Shown: positions 34,938 through 42,701 of the stretch, one piece after another
Layout of the letters: every line of letters starts with the position of its first letter
Position numbering within the stretch: position 1 is the first letter of the stretch
Origin: Bradyrhizobium betae
GTDB taxonomy: Bacteria; Pseudomonadota; Alphaproteobacteria; Rhizobiales; Xanthobacteraceae
DNA: 64,000 nt
Assembly: GCF_004123905.1 (NCBI RefSeq)
Contig: NZ_MZXW01000015.1
Location: 62,001-126,000 of the forward strand
Reading direction: 5' to 3'
The notes under the pieces: generated by a model
Told to the model about the DNA's origin: nothing
What the model saw: the letters and a program-made list of their open reading frames with translations, nothing else
The model's database searches: none
Made by a program: the position numbers and the translations under genes

Positions 34938-36173
34938 ATGAGTTCTTCCGTCGTACGCGAAGTGCAGTTTCCAAAGCAGCCGGCGTTGCAGTTGATCTAC
35001 GACACGGCGCCGATCGGCCTTGCCTATCTCTCTCCGGACTGCCGCTATCTGCAGATCAACCAGCGCCTCACCGAGATCTGTGGCATCTCGGTCGAAGGGC
35101 ACCTCGGGCGCACGGTGCGGGATTGCGTGCCTGGGCTCGCGTCCGCCGTCGAGGACATCGTTCGGTCCATCATGGAGAGCGGCGAGCCCGTCACCGGGAT
35201 CGAAGTCTACGGCCAGCGCCCCGGCCACAACGACGAGCGCTGCTGGATCACCCACTGGCATCCGCAGCGCGGGCCGAACGGCAACATCGTCGGCGTCAAC
35301 GTCGCGGCCGAAGAGATCACAGACCGCAAGCGACACGAACGGGAGCTTCGCAGCGCGCGCGACACGGCCGAGGCGGCGTTGCGGCGCCTGAAGGAAGCTC
35401 AGGACTCATTGGTGGAGGCAGAGAAATTAGCTGCGCTCGGGCGGCTGGTGGCGGGCGTTTCGCATGAGATCAACAGTCCTGTCGGCACCAGCCTGACTGT
35501 CGCCTCCGTGCTGGAGAGCAAGACGGCGAAGTTTGCGGCCGAAGTCGCGCGGGGCGGTCTGAAGCGGTCGAGCCTGAACGAGTTTCTCGCAGTCGTTAAG
35601 ACCGCATCGACGCATTTGACTGGCAATCTCGCCCGAGCGGCGGAATTGATCCAGTCGTTCAAGCAGGTCGCAGTCGATCAAGGCCATCTCGAGCGCCGAA
35701 CCTTCGATCCGAGTGAACTCACTCAGCGGCTAGCCGCGAGTCTTGAGCCGGAACTGCGGAAGAGCGGCCTGACGCTGAATGTCGAATGCCTGTCCGGCCT
35801 GACCATGAACAGTTATCCAGGACCATGTGGGCAGGTGCTGACCAACCTGCTCATGAACGCGATCGTGCACGCGTTTCCGGATGGCAAGAGCGGAAGGATC
35901 GACCTCGCGATCCGCGCGTGCGGTGAGGGGGATATCGAGATTGCCGTTTCCGACAATGGCTGCGGCATGAGCGCGGACTTGCGCCGACAGGCCTTCAATC
36001 CGTTCTTCACCACGCGCCGTCATGAAGGCAATGTCGGCCTCGGCCTGCATATCGTCCACAACATCGTCTCGGGTCGGCTGGGCGGACGTATCAAGCTCGA
36101 AAGCAAACCCGGCGTGGGGACACGGATCCAGATGATCGTGCCGCGAGTTGCGCCCGAAACGGGCGAGGCTTAG
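34938..36173 (+). CDS. PAS-domain sensor histidine kinase
   Basis: A 411-residue soluble kinase without a membrane segment. PAS domain at about 15-128 (LIYDTAPIGLAYLSPDCRYL), PAC-like end VNVAAEEITDRKRHERE, a coiled coil at about 130-165, phosphoacceptor His176 in LVAGVSHEINSPVG, and an ATPase domain with N-box NLLMNAIVHAF, G1 VSDNGCGMS and G2 GNVGLGLHIVHNIV. It would phosphorylate a response regulator; none is adjacent, so it is an orphan kinase. The ATG at 34938 follows GGAGGGAGAG. Signal unknown; PAS pockets often bind small ligands or haem. Confidence 0.9.
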   Translation: MSSSVVREVQFPKQPALQLIYDTAPIGLAYLSPDCRYLQINQRLTEICGISVEGHLGRTVRDCVPGLASAVEDIVRSIMESGEPVTGIEVYGQRPGHNDERCWITHWHPQRGPNGNIVGVNVAAEEITDRKRHERELRSARDTAEAALRRLKEAQDSLVEAEKLAALGRLVAGVSHEINSPVGTSLTVASVLESKTAKFAAEVARGGLKRSSLNEFLAVVKTASTHLTGNLARAAELIQSFKQVAVDQGHLERRTFDPSELTQRLAASLEPELRKSGLTLNVECLSGLTMNSYPGPCGQVLTNLLMNAIVHAFPDGKSGRIDLAIRACGEGDIEIAVSDNGCGMSADLRRQAFNPFFTTRRHEGNVGLGLHIVHNIVSGRLGGRIKLESKPGVGTRIQMIVPRVAPETGEA

Positions 36174-36207
36174 CGTGCGCCGCACGAGACGGAGTGCGGC
36201 TTCCCTC

Positions 36208-36287
36208 CGTCATTGCGAGCGTAGCGAAGCAATCCAGAGTCTTTCCGCAGCGGCAGTCTGGATTGCTTCGCTACGCCCGCAATGACG
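36208..36287. repeat. Type B palindromic repeat
   Basis: CGTCATTGCGAGCGTAGCGA with AAGCAATCCAGA at the left and TCTGGATTGCTTCGCTACGC with CCGCAATGACG at the right. Downstream of the histidine kinase. Confidence 0.88.
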
Positions 36288-36320
36288 AGGTGGGGAGAGC
36301 CGCGCGCCACATTCTCAGTT

Positions 36321-36422
36321 GTCATCGCCCGACTTGACCGGGCGATCCAGTGTTCCAGAGACGGCAGTGATGAATCGAGGGGCCGCGGCGTACTGGATGC
36401 CCCGCCTTCGCGGGGCTTGACG
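36321..36422. repeat. Type C palindromic repeat abutting a stop codon
   Basis: GTCATCGCCCGACTTGACCG and GGCGATCCAGTGTTCCAGAG at the left; TACTGGATGCCCCGCC and TTCGCGGGGCTTGAC at the right. The right end lies directly next to the stop codon of the VOC gene (36423). Related to 17853-17954. Confidence 0.75.
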
Positions 36423-36803
36423 TCAGTTCGCCATCCGGTGCATCGCGCAGATCTTGTTGCCGTCCAGGTCGCGCAAGTAGGCAAGGTAGAGCTTGACGCC
36501 CGGACCCTGGCGCACGCCGGGCGGATCCTCGATCGACGTTCCGCCGGCGGCGAGGCCGGCTGCATGCCACGCATCGACCTGCTCAGGCGAATTGCAGGCA
36601 AAGCCGATGGTGCCGCCGTTCGCACACGTTGCCGGCTCGCCGTTGATCGGCTTTGACACCGAGAACACGCCGGTCTTGGTGATGTAGAAGATGCGGTGGC
36701 CGTCGACCCTGGCCGGGCGCACCTCCAGCGTGTTCAGCAAATCGTCGTAGAAGGCCTTGGCCTTGTCGAGGTCGTTGGTACCAATCATGATGTGTGAGAA
36801 CAT
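36423..36803 (-). CDS. VOC family (glyoxalase/dioxygenase fold) protein
   Basis: A 126-residue single-module vicinal-oxygen-chelate protein, with paired beta-alpha-beta units: FSHIMIGTNDLDKAKAFYDD at the N-terminus and LYLAYLRDLDGNKICAMHR at the C-terminus. Candidate metal ligands are His4 and the late acidic/His residues. The GNKICA ending is typical of small lyase-like VOC members. Function not assignable. The start at 36803 was chosen because residues above come from a palindromic repeat. Confidence 0.83.
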   Translation of the reverse strand: MFSHIMIGTNDLDKAKAFYDDLLNTLEVRPARVDGHRIFYITKTGVFSVSKPINGEPATCANGGTIGFACNSPEQVDAWHAAGLAAGGTSIEDPPGVRQGPGVKLYLAYLRDLDGNKICAMHRMAN

Positions 36804-36823
36804 TTGCCCATTCCCCTCAGAGT

Positions 36824-36905
36824 GTAGCCCGGATGGAGCGCAGCGCAATCCGGGTCTTGTTTGCTCTTGGCAGTCCCGGATCGCGCTGCGCTCCATCCGG
36901 GCTAC
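36824..36905. repeat. Type G palindromic repeat (GTAGCCCGGATGG ends)
   Basis: GTAGCCCGGATGGAGCGCAG and CGCAATCCGGG at the left; CCCGGATCGCGCTGCGC and TCCATCCGGGCTAC at the right. Between the SDR and VOC genes. A second copy is at 47871-47958. Confidence 0.88.
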
Positions 36906-36915
36906 GAACCTAAAA

Positions 36916-37695
36916 TCAAAACGCCGTATAGCCGCCGTCGATCACGAACGTATCGGCGGTGTGATACGACGACGCCTTGCTCATCAGATACACCGCGATG
37001 CCGCCGAAATCGGATGCGTCGCCGAAGCGGCGCTGCGGAATGCGCGGCATCACATTGGCGACGAATTTTTCGTTGCTCATGATACCCGCGGTCATGTCGC
37101 TCTTGATCCAGCCGGGCAGGATCGCATTCGCGGTGACGCCGTGGCGCGCCAGCTCGACGCCGAGCGCGCGCACCAGTGCGTTGATGGCGGCTTTCGTCGC
37201 GGCATAGTGCTCGTTGCGCGCGGTGCCGAAGATCGAGGCGAGGCTCGAGGTCGCGACCAGCCGGCCGAAGGGATCACCGGCGCCGGCGCGGTCGACCATA
37301 TGGCGGGCGGCGGCCTGGAACGCGTGAAACACGCCGTCGAGATTGGTCGCGAACATCGAGCTCCATTCCTCCTCGGTGCGCTCAATGAAGGAACGCCTTC
37401 CGCCGCCGCCGATGCCGGCATTGGCGAAGCAGCCGTCGACCCGGCCGAAGGTGTCGAGCGTGGCCTTCATCGCGGCGTTGACCGAGGCCGGATCGGTGAC
37501 GTCGCAGACGCGGCTGTCGACCTTGCCTGATAGTCCCGCCATGCTCGCGGCAGCGGCCTTGTTCTTGTCAGCATTGCGGCCCCAGATCGAGACGCTGCAG
37601 CCCTGGCCGGCGAGCGCCTGCGCGATGCCGAGCCCGATACCGCCATTGCCGCCGGTGATCACGGCGACGCGGCCGGTGAGGTCGAAAAGGTTCAT
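36916..37695 (-). CDS. SDR family oxidoreductase
   Basis: A 259-residue classical SDR. Cofactor motif VITGGNGGIGLGIAQAL (about 11-27), ANAG, catalytic Ser in LVATSSLASIFG, YxxxK in EHYAATKAAINALV, and C-terminus HTADTFVIDGGYTAF. All catalytic residues are present. It reduces or oxidises a hydroxy/keto substrate, perhaps a 3-hydroxyacyl compound given its neighbours. The start at 37695 was chosen by alignment of the N-terminal beta strand. Divergent from the PaaG-like crotonase. Confidence 0.87.
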   Translation of the reverse strand: MNLFDLTGRVAVITGGNGGIGLGIAQALAGQGCSVSIWGRNADKNKAAAASMAGLSGKVDSRVCDVTDPASVNAAMKATLDTFGRVDGCFANAGIGGGGRRSFIERTEEEWSSMFATNLDGVFHAFQAAARHMVDRAGAGDPFGRLVATSSLASIFGTARNEHYAATKAAINALVRALGVELARHGVTANAILPGWIKSDMTAGIMSNEKFVANVMPRIPQRRFGDASDFGGIAVYLMSKASSYHTADTFVIDGGYTAF

Positions 37696-37886
37696 GGCGC
37701 GTTTCCTGTTTTTGGCAAGACTTCTTGGCAAGGTCTCTAGGTACGGCGCGCATCAGCCGCTGCGCGCAAGATTGCTTGCTATGCTCTGATCACCATGGAC
37801 AAGGCCGCGCCAAAAATCAAATATGCGCCCCGGCAAAACGAATTCCGGTCTGCGAAACATCGCGGGCAGCAACCGACGAGGAAACC

Positions 37887-38675
37887 ATGCAGTTCAAACA
37901 CGTCACGCTCGATTTCGATGGCTCGGTAGCGGTCCTCAGGCTCGACCATCAGGAGGTGATGAACGCGGTCTCCATGGACATGCTGGGCGGTCTCGCCGAG
38001 GCGCTCGATACGATCGAGGAGAAAAAGGACGAGGTGCGCTGCGTCGTGCTGACCGGCGCGGGGCGGGCGTTCTGCACCGGTGCGAACCTCCAGGGCCGCA
38101 ACAACCAGTCGAAGAAGACCAAGGCCGGCCTCACGCTGGAGACCGGCTTTCACCCGTTCCTGCGCCGCATTCGCAATCTGCACTGTCCCATTATCACCGC
38201 GGTCAACGGTCCGGCCGCTGGCGCCGGCATGAGCTTCGCGCTGCTCGGCGACATGATTTTATGCGCACGTTCCTCCTACTTCCTGCAGGCCTTCCGCCGC
38301 ATCGGCCTGGTGCCGGATTGCGGCTCGACCTGGCTGTTGCCGCGCCTGATCGGTAAGGCGCGTTCGATCGAATTGTCGCTGATGGGCGAGCGGTTGCCGG
38401 CGGAGAAGGCGCTGGAATGGGGCCTCGTCAACCGCGTCTATGACGACGGCGTGCTGATGGAGGAGGCGATGAAGCTCGCGCGCGATCTCGCCAGCGGCCC
38501 GACGATCGCGCTGTCGCTGATCCGCAAGCTCTATTGGGACAGCCCGGAAAATTCCTTCGAGGACCAGCTTAATCTCGAATTCCAGTGCCAGCTCCGCGCC
38601 GGCGACACGCAGGATTTTCGTGAGGGCGTCGGTGCGTTCCTGGAGAAGCGGCCCGCGCAGTTCAAAGGCAAATGA
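37887..38675 (+). CDS. Crotonase family enoyl-CoA hydratase/isomerase, PaaG-like
   Basis: A 262-residue crotonase. Oxyanion-hole segments are AFCTGANLQG near residue 61 and NGPAAGAGMSFALL near 108. The two catalytic glutamates of true enoyl-CoA hydratase are absent (Ser at the first, no Glu at the second), but FRRIGLVPDCGSTWLLPRL carries the Asp144 used by PaaG-type isomerases. It therefore more likely shifts a double bond or rearranges a ring acyl-CoA than hydrates. It overlaps the kinase gene by 4 nt (ATGA). Confidence 0.87.
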   Translation: MQFKHVTLDFDGSVAVLRLDHQEVMNAVSMDMLGGLAEALDTIEEKKDEVRCVVLTGAGRAFCTGANLQGRNNQSKKTKAGLTLETGFHPFLRRIRNLHCPIITAVNGPAAGAGMSFALLGDMILCARSSYFLQAFRRIGLVPDCGSTWLLPRLIGKARSIELSLMGERLPAEKALEWGLVNRVYDDGVLMEEAMKLARDLASGPTIALSLIRKLYWDSPENSFEDQLNLEFQCQLRAGDTQDFREGVGAFLEKRPAQFKGK

Positions 38676-39658
38676 TCGAGGCGGAGCTTTTTCGCAGCGT
38701 CCAGCGCTGGTGTTCCGGTGCGACCGGCGTCACCGGCGCGGCAAAACTGTCCGGCGGAGCCAGTCAGGAGACGTGGCGCTTCGACATCACGCATCCCGAC
38801 GGGCCGATCGGCGCGATCCTGCGCCGCTCGCCGAAGGGCTATGGCGCAGCGCCAACGCGCGCGGCGGGGCTCGCAGCTGAAGCGCAGCTGATGCAGCTCG
38901 CTTATGAGGCGGGCGTGCCGTCGCCGCGCGTGATGCATGTGCTGACGCCGGACGAAGATCTCGGCACCGGCTTCATCATGCAACGGGTCGAGGGCGAGAC
39001 CATCGCCCGCAAGATCCTTCGCGATGAGGAGTTCGCGGCGGTGCGGCCGAAGCTGGCGCGGCAGATCGGCGACGTGCTGGCGGGCCTGCACGGGCTGCCG
39101 CTGGACAAATTGCCCGAGTTGCGCAGCCGCAATGCGACCCAGGAGATCTCTGAGTTCGAGCGCGACTATCGCAGCCTGAACTGGCCGAAGCCGGTGTTCG
39201 AGCTTGCGCTGCGCTGGCTGCGCGACCACGACCCCGGCCCCTCGGCCGAGACGACGCTGGTGCATGGCGATTTCCGCAATGGTAATCTCATCATCGGCGC
39301 CGAGGGCGTTCGCGCCGTGCTCGACTGGGAGCTCGCCCATCTCGGCGATCCCATGGAGGATCTCGGCTGGGTCTGCGTCAACTCGTGGCGCTTTGGCGAG
39401 ATTGACAAGCCCGTGGGCGGCTTTGGATCGCGCGAGGAGTTGTTCGCGGGCTACGAGGCCGCCGGGCGCAGCGTTGATCCGTTGCGCGTCAAATTCTGGG
39501 AAGTCATGGGCACGCTGCGCTGGGGCATCATGTGCGGTGGCATGATGCAGCGGTTTCGCGAGGGACCGGATCATTCCATGGAGCGCGCCATGATCGGCCG
39601 CCGCGCTAGCGAGACCGAGATCGATCTGTTGCGGCTGCTGGCGCCGCGCGGGAGTTGA
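38672..39658 (+). CDS. Aminoglycoside-phosphotransferase-like kinase (ACAD10/11-type APH domain)
   Basis: A 328-residue protein kinase-fold enzyme. N-lobe LSGGASQETWRFDI with the ATP-contact strand AILRRSP; catalytic loop LVHGDFRNGNLIIGAEG near residue 195 (HGDxxxxN), and the metal aspartate in VLDWELAHLGDPMEDLGW. Bacterial members next to acyl-CoA genes resemble the kinase domain of animal ACAD10/11, which acts on hydroxyacyl substrates rather than antibiotics. It is coupled to the crotonase before it and followed after 3 nt by a DUF6285 gene. Substrate is inference. Confidence 0.87.
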   Translation: MIEAELFRSVQRWCSGATGVTGAAKLSGGASQETWRFDITHPDGPIGAILRRSPKGYGAAPTRAAGLAAEAQLMQLAYEAGVPSPRVMHVLTPDEDLGTGFIMQRVEGETIARKILRDEEFAAVRPKLARQIGDVLAGLHGLPLDKLPELRSRNATQEISEFERDYRSLNWPKPVFELALRWLRDHDPGPSAETTLVHGDFRNGNLIIGAEGVRAVLDWELAHLGDPMEDLGWVCVNSWRFGEIDKPVGGFGSREELFAGYEAAGRSVDPLRVKFWEVMGTLRWGIMCGGMMQRFREGPDHSMERAMIGRRASETEIDLLRLLAPRGS

Positions 39659-39661
39659 CAC

Positions 39662-40039
39662 ATGCAGGACGAACCGACACCGGTCGAGCTGACCAAGTCA
39701 GTCGCCGATTTCCTCCGCAACGACATCGCGCCGCTGGTCTCCGGCCACCAGGCCTTCAAGCTGCGCGTCGCCGTCAACATCCTCGAGCTCGTCACGCGGC
39801 AGTTGACGCAGGAGGAGGGGAGCGATGCTGCGGAAGTGGAACGGCTGCGGGTACTGCTCGGCATGGACGGCTCGGTGACAGAGCTCAACGCCGCGCTCGC
39901 CGAGCGGATTGCGAAAGGCGAGGTCGATCTCGCAACGCCGGGCCTCGCGGAGCACCTGTGGGCAACCACGATGGACAAGCTCGCAGTCGATCAGCCGAAC
40001 TATGCGTCCTACAAGCGCGAGCTGGGGCGCAATTCGTAG
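39662..40039 (+). CDS. DUF6285 domain protein
   Basis: A 125-residue, all-helical, acidic protein (VELTKSVADFLRNDIAPLVS near the start; LRVAVNILELVTRQL). It has no signal peptide, membrane segment or cysteine motif. Such proteins follow APH-like kinase genes in many genomes, which suggests an accessory subunit. It starts 3 nt after the kinase stop. The last codons and the stop lie in a palindromic repeat, so the natural C-terminus may have been reset by repeat insertion. Biochemical role unknown. Confidence 0.83.
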   Translation: MQDEPTPVELTKSVADFLRNDIAPLVSGHQAFKLRVAVNILELVTRQLTQEEGSDAAEVERLRVLLGMDGSVTELNAALAERIAKGEVDLATPGLAEHLWATTMDKLAVDQPNYASYKRELGRNS

Positions 40040-40122
40040 GATGGGTAGAGCGGAAGCGAAACCCATCATCTCACATCTTGCCCTGCCATTGATGGGTTTC
40101 GCTGCGCTCTACCCATCCTACG
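40035..40122. repeat. Type H palindromic repeat (CGTAGGATGGGTAGAGCG ends)
   Basis: CGTAGGATGGGTAGAGCG with GCGAAACCCATCA at the left and TGATGGGTTTCGCTGCGC with TCTACCCATCCTACG at the right. The left end contains the stop codon of the DUF6285 gene. A partial copy is at 51180-51218. Confidence 0.88.
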
Positions 40123-40144
40123 CGGCTGGGCGACGCTCCATCCC

Positions 40145-40231
40145 CGTCATTGCGAGGAGCCCTTGCGACGAAGCAATCCAGAATCTTTCCGCGGTGGCAG
40201 TCTGGATTGCTTCGCTACGCTCGCAATGACG
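40145..40231. repeat. Type B palindromic repeat
   Basis: CGTCATTGCGAGGAGC and GACGAAGCAATCCAGA at the left; TCTGGATTGCTTCG and CTCGCAATGACG at the right. Just downstream of the enoyl-CoA hydratase stop. Confidence 0.88.
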
Positions 40232-40244
40232 ACAGAGGGCCCGC

Positions 40245-41024
40245 CTACTTCCCCACCCATTTCGGCGGCCGCTTCTCCGAGAACGCCTTCGGCCCCTCGA
40301 TGTAGTCCTGCGAGGCCACCATCGCCTTCACCGCCGGATACTCCCGCTGCTCCTCGATCGCCTGCTCGAGCGACACGGCCAAGCCCTTCTGGATGGTCTG
40401 CTTCGAGGCCCGGATCGACATCGGCGAGTTCTTGGTGATCATCTCGGCCCAGCGCAGCGCGCCTGAGAGTGCCTCGCCCTGCGGCACCACCTCGTTGACG
40501 AAGCCGAGTTCGTGGCCCTCCTTGGCGCTGACGTGACGCGCGGTGAGGATCATGCCCATCGCGCGCTTCAGCCCGATCTGGCGCGGCAGGCGGTGCAGGC
40601 CGCCGGCGAGTGCGGCAAGGCCAACGCGCGGCTCGGGCAGGGCGAAGGTCGCGTTCTCCGCGGCGATGATCAGGTCGCAGGCGAGCGCGATCTCGAAGCC
40701 ACCGCCCATGGCGACGCCGTTGACAGCAGCGATGATCGGCTTGTCGCAGTCGAAGCGCGCAGTCAGGCCGGCGAAGCCGCCCTTGTCCCAGCCGCGCTTG
40801 CCGCCCGCCGCTTGCCACTTCAGATCATTGCCGGCGCAAAACGCCTTGTCACCGGCGCCTGTGACGATCGCGACCCACTGTTCGGCGTCAGCGGAGAAAT
40901 CGTCGAACACTTTTTGGAGCTCGAAATGTGCGTCGGTGTGCAGTGCGTTGTAGACCTCGGGCCGCGACAGCGTGACGATCGTGATCGGCCCCTTGCGTTC
41001 CACCTTTGAGAATTTCAGCTCCAT
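40245..41024 (-). CDS. Enoyl-CoA hydratase
   Basis: A 259-residue crotonase with both catalytic glutamates: Glu111 in GVAMGGGFEIALACDL and Glu131 in FALPEPRVGLAAL. The oxyanion-hole motif is AFCAGNDLKW near residue 61. It should add water across a trans-2-enoyl-CoA double bond. The C-terminus YIEGPKAFSEKRPPKWVGK is typical. An ATG 15 nt further up (41039) is also possible. Divergent from the acyl-CoA dehydrogenase at 41237. Confidence 0.9.
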   Translation of the reverse strand: MELKFSKVERKGPITIVTLSRPEVYNALHTDAHFELQKVFDDFSADAEQWVAIVTGAGDKAFCAGNDLKWQAAGGKRGWDKGGFAGLTARFDCDKPIIAAVNGVAMGGGFEIALACDLIIAAENATFALPEPRVGLAALAGGLHRLPRQIGLKRAMGMILTARHVSAKEGHELGFVNEVVPQGEALSGALRWAEMITKNSPMSIRASKQTIQKGLAVSLEQAIEEQREYPAVKAMVASQDYIEGPKAFSEKRPPKWVGK

Positions 41025-41236
41025 CGCGCGCTCCCGCATTTTCTCGTGAAGGAATATGGACGTCATACTACCGCGCGTCAGCGCCGGAGCACCATCGAAT
41101 TGCGCGGGCGCGCCTTGCGCATCCGGCACGCCTCGCATTGCTTGACTTGCGCACGCTCTTCTCACCTTAATCGTGCGAAGCACAAATGCGCCTAGCGCCT
41201 TAACGCAAAACATAAAATCAATCCGGGAGAGAACCT

Positions 41237-42511
41237 GTGGATTTCTCATTGCCTGCCGATCTCGTCGCCTATCTCGGAGAGCTCGACCGTTTCATCGAGC
41301 GCGAGATCAAGCCGCTCGAAGAAGCCGACGACAACATCCGCTTCTTCGATCACCGCCGCGAATGGGCGCGCACCGATTTCGAGAATGGCGGCCTGCCGCG
41401 TCATGAATGGGAAGCGCTGCTGCGCAAGGCCAAGGATCTTGCCGACGCCGCCGGCCATCTGCGTTTTCCGGTGGCGAAGCAATATGGCGGCAAGGACGGC
41501 TCCAATCTCTGGATGGCCGTGATCCGCGAGCATTTTGCCGCCAAGGGTCTCGGCCTGCACAACGATCTCCAGAACGAGCACTCCATCGTCGGCAATTTTC
41601 CCGTCGCCACTATGCTCGACCGCTACGGTCGCGACGACCAGAAGGCGATGATCGACGGCTCGATCAGGGGCAAGTACCGCATCACGTTCGGCCTGACCGA
41701 GCCAAATCACGGCTCCGACGCCACCCACATGGAGACGCGCGCGGTGCCGGCGACCCGCGACAACGTCAAGGGCTGGATCATCAACGGCGAGAAGATGTGG
41801 ACGACCGGCATGCATGTCGCTACGCATTGCGCGCTGTTTGCGCGCACGTCAGGCAATGACGGCGATGCCCGCGGTATCACCTGCTTCCTGGTGCCCGCCA
41901 AGAGCCACGGCGTGAAGATCGAAGAGTACATGTGGACCTTCAACATGCCGACCGATCATCCCCGCGTTAGCTTTACGGATGTGTTCGTGCCCGAGGATGC
42001 CCTGTTCGGCGAGGTCGGCCGCGGCCTGTCCTTGGCGCAGTGTTTCGTGCACCAGAACCGCATCCGCCAGGCCGCGAGCTCGCTCGGCGCCGCCGTCTAC
42101 TGCATCAACGAGAGCGTGAAGTACGCGCGTGAGCGAAAACCGTTCGGCAAAGCGCTGGCCGAGAACCAAGCGATCCAGTTTCCGCTGGTCGAGCTCGCGA
42201 CGCAGGCCGAGATGCTGCGCCTGTTGATCCGCAAGACCGCCTGGGAGATGGACCAGCTCAACGAAGAGCAGATCGAGCGCACGCTCTCCGACCGTGTCTC
42301 GATGTGCAACTATTTTGCAAACCGCCTCTGCTGCGAATCCGCCGACCGCGCCATGCAGGTCCATGGCGGCATGGGCTATTCACGCCACAAGCCGTTCGAG
42401 CACATCTACCGCCACCACCGCCGCTACCGGATCACCGAAGGCAGCGAGGAGATCCAGATGCGCAAGGTGGCGGGATTCTTGTTCGGGTATATGGGGCCGG
42501 GGAAGCATTAG
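41237..42511 (+). CDS. Acyl-CoA dehydrogenase
   Basis: A 424-residue FAD-dependent dehydrogenase. FAD contacts in RITFGLTEPNHGSDATHMET and GWIINGEKMWTTGMHVATHC near residue 175; C-terminal QVHGGMGYSRHKPFEHIYRH followed by RYRITEGSEEIQMRK, where the catalytic Glu is in the TEGSEEIQ segment. It oxidises an acyl-CoA to the 2-enoyl-CoA, passing electrons to ETF. The start is GTG at 41237, preceded by GGGAGAG. Divergent from the enoyl-CoA hydratase, the next enzyme in a beta-oxidation cycle. Confidence 0.9.
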   Translation: MDFSLPADLVAYLGELDRFIEREIKPLEEADDNIRFFDHRREWARTDFENGGLPRHEWEALLRKAKDLADAAGHLRFPVAKQYGGKDGSNLWMAVIREHFAAKGLGLHNDLQNEHSIVGNFPVATMLDRYGRDDQKAMIDGSIRGKYRITFGLTEPNHGSDATHMETRAVPATRDNVKGWIINGEKMWTTGMHVATHCALFARTSGNDGDARGITCFLVPAKSHGVKIEEYMWTFNMPTDHPRVSFTDVFVPEDALFGEVGRGLSLAQCFVHQNRIRQAASSLGAAVYCINESVKYARERKPFGKALAENQAIQFPLVELATQAEMLRLLIRKTAWEMDQLNEEQIERTLSDRVSMCNYFANRLCCESADRAMQVHGGMGYSRHKPFEHIYRHHRRYRITEGSEEIQMRKVAGFLFGYMGPGKH

Positions 42512-42513
42512 CT

Positions 42514-42594
42514 GTCGTTGCGAGCGGAGCGATTCAGAGCCCTTCCACGGAGGCAGTCCGGATTGCTTCGTCGCAAGGGCTCCTCGCAATGACG
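42514..42594. repeat. Type B palindromic repeat
   Basis: GTCGTTGCGAGCGGAGCGAT at the left and GTCGCAAGGGCTCCTCGCAA with TGACG at the right. First of two adjacent copies between the convergent acyl-CoA dehydrogenase and ligase. Confidence 0.85.
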
Positions 42595-42624
42595 CAGGAG
42601 AGAGGCGCGCTTCTGCCTCCACAC

Positions 42625-42696
42625 CGTCATTGCGAGCGAAGCGAAGCAATCCAGAAATGTCGCCGCGGGAGGATTCTGGATTGCTTCGTCGCTCCT
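42625..42696. repeat. Type B palindromic repeat, right end truncated
   Basis: CGTCATTGCGAGCGAAGCGA and AAGCAATCCAGAAATG at the left; TCTGGATTGCTTCGTCGCTC at the right, without the terminal CGCAATGACG. It stops 5 nt before the ligase stop codon (42702). Confidence 0.85.
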
Positions 42697-42701
42697 AATC
42701 C

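Noticed and set aside
38672..39658. Antibiotic resistance by aminoglycoside phosphotransferase
   Set aside because: The kinase fold is shared, but gene context and similarity to ACAD10/11-type kinase domains point to acyl metabolism, so no resistance call is made.
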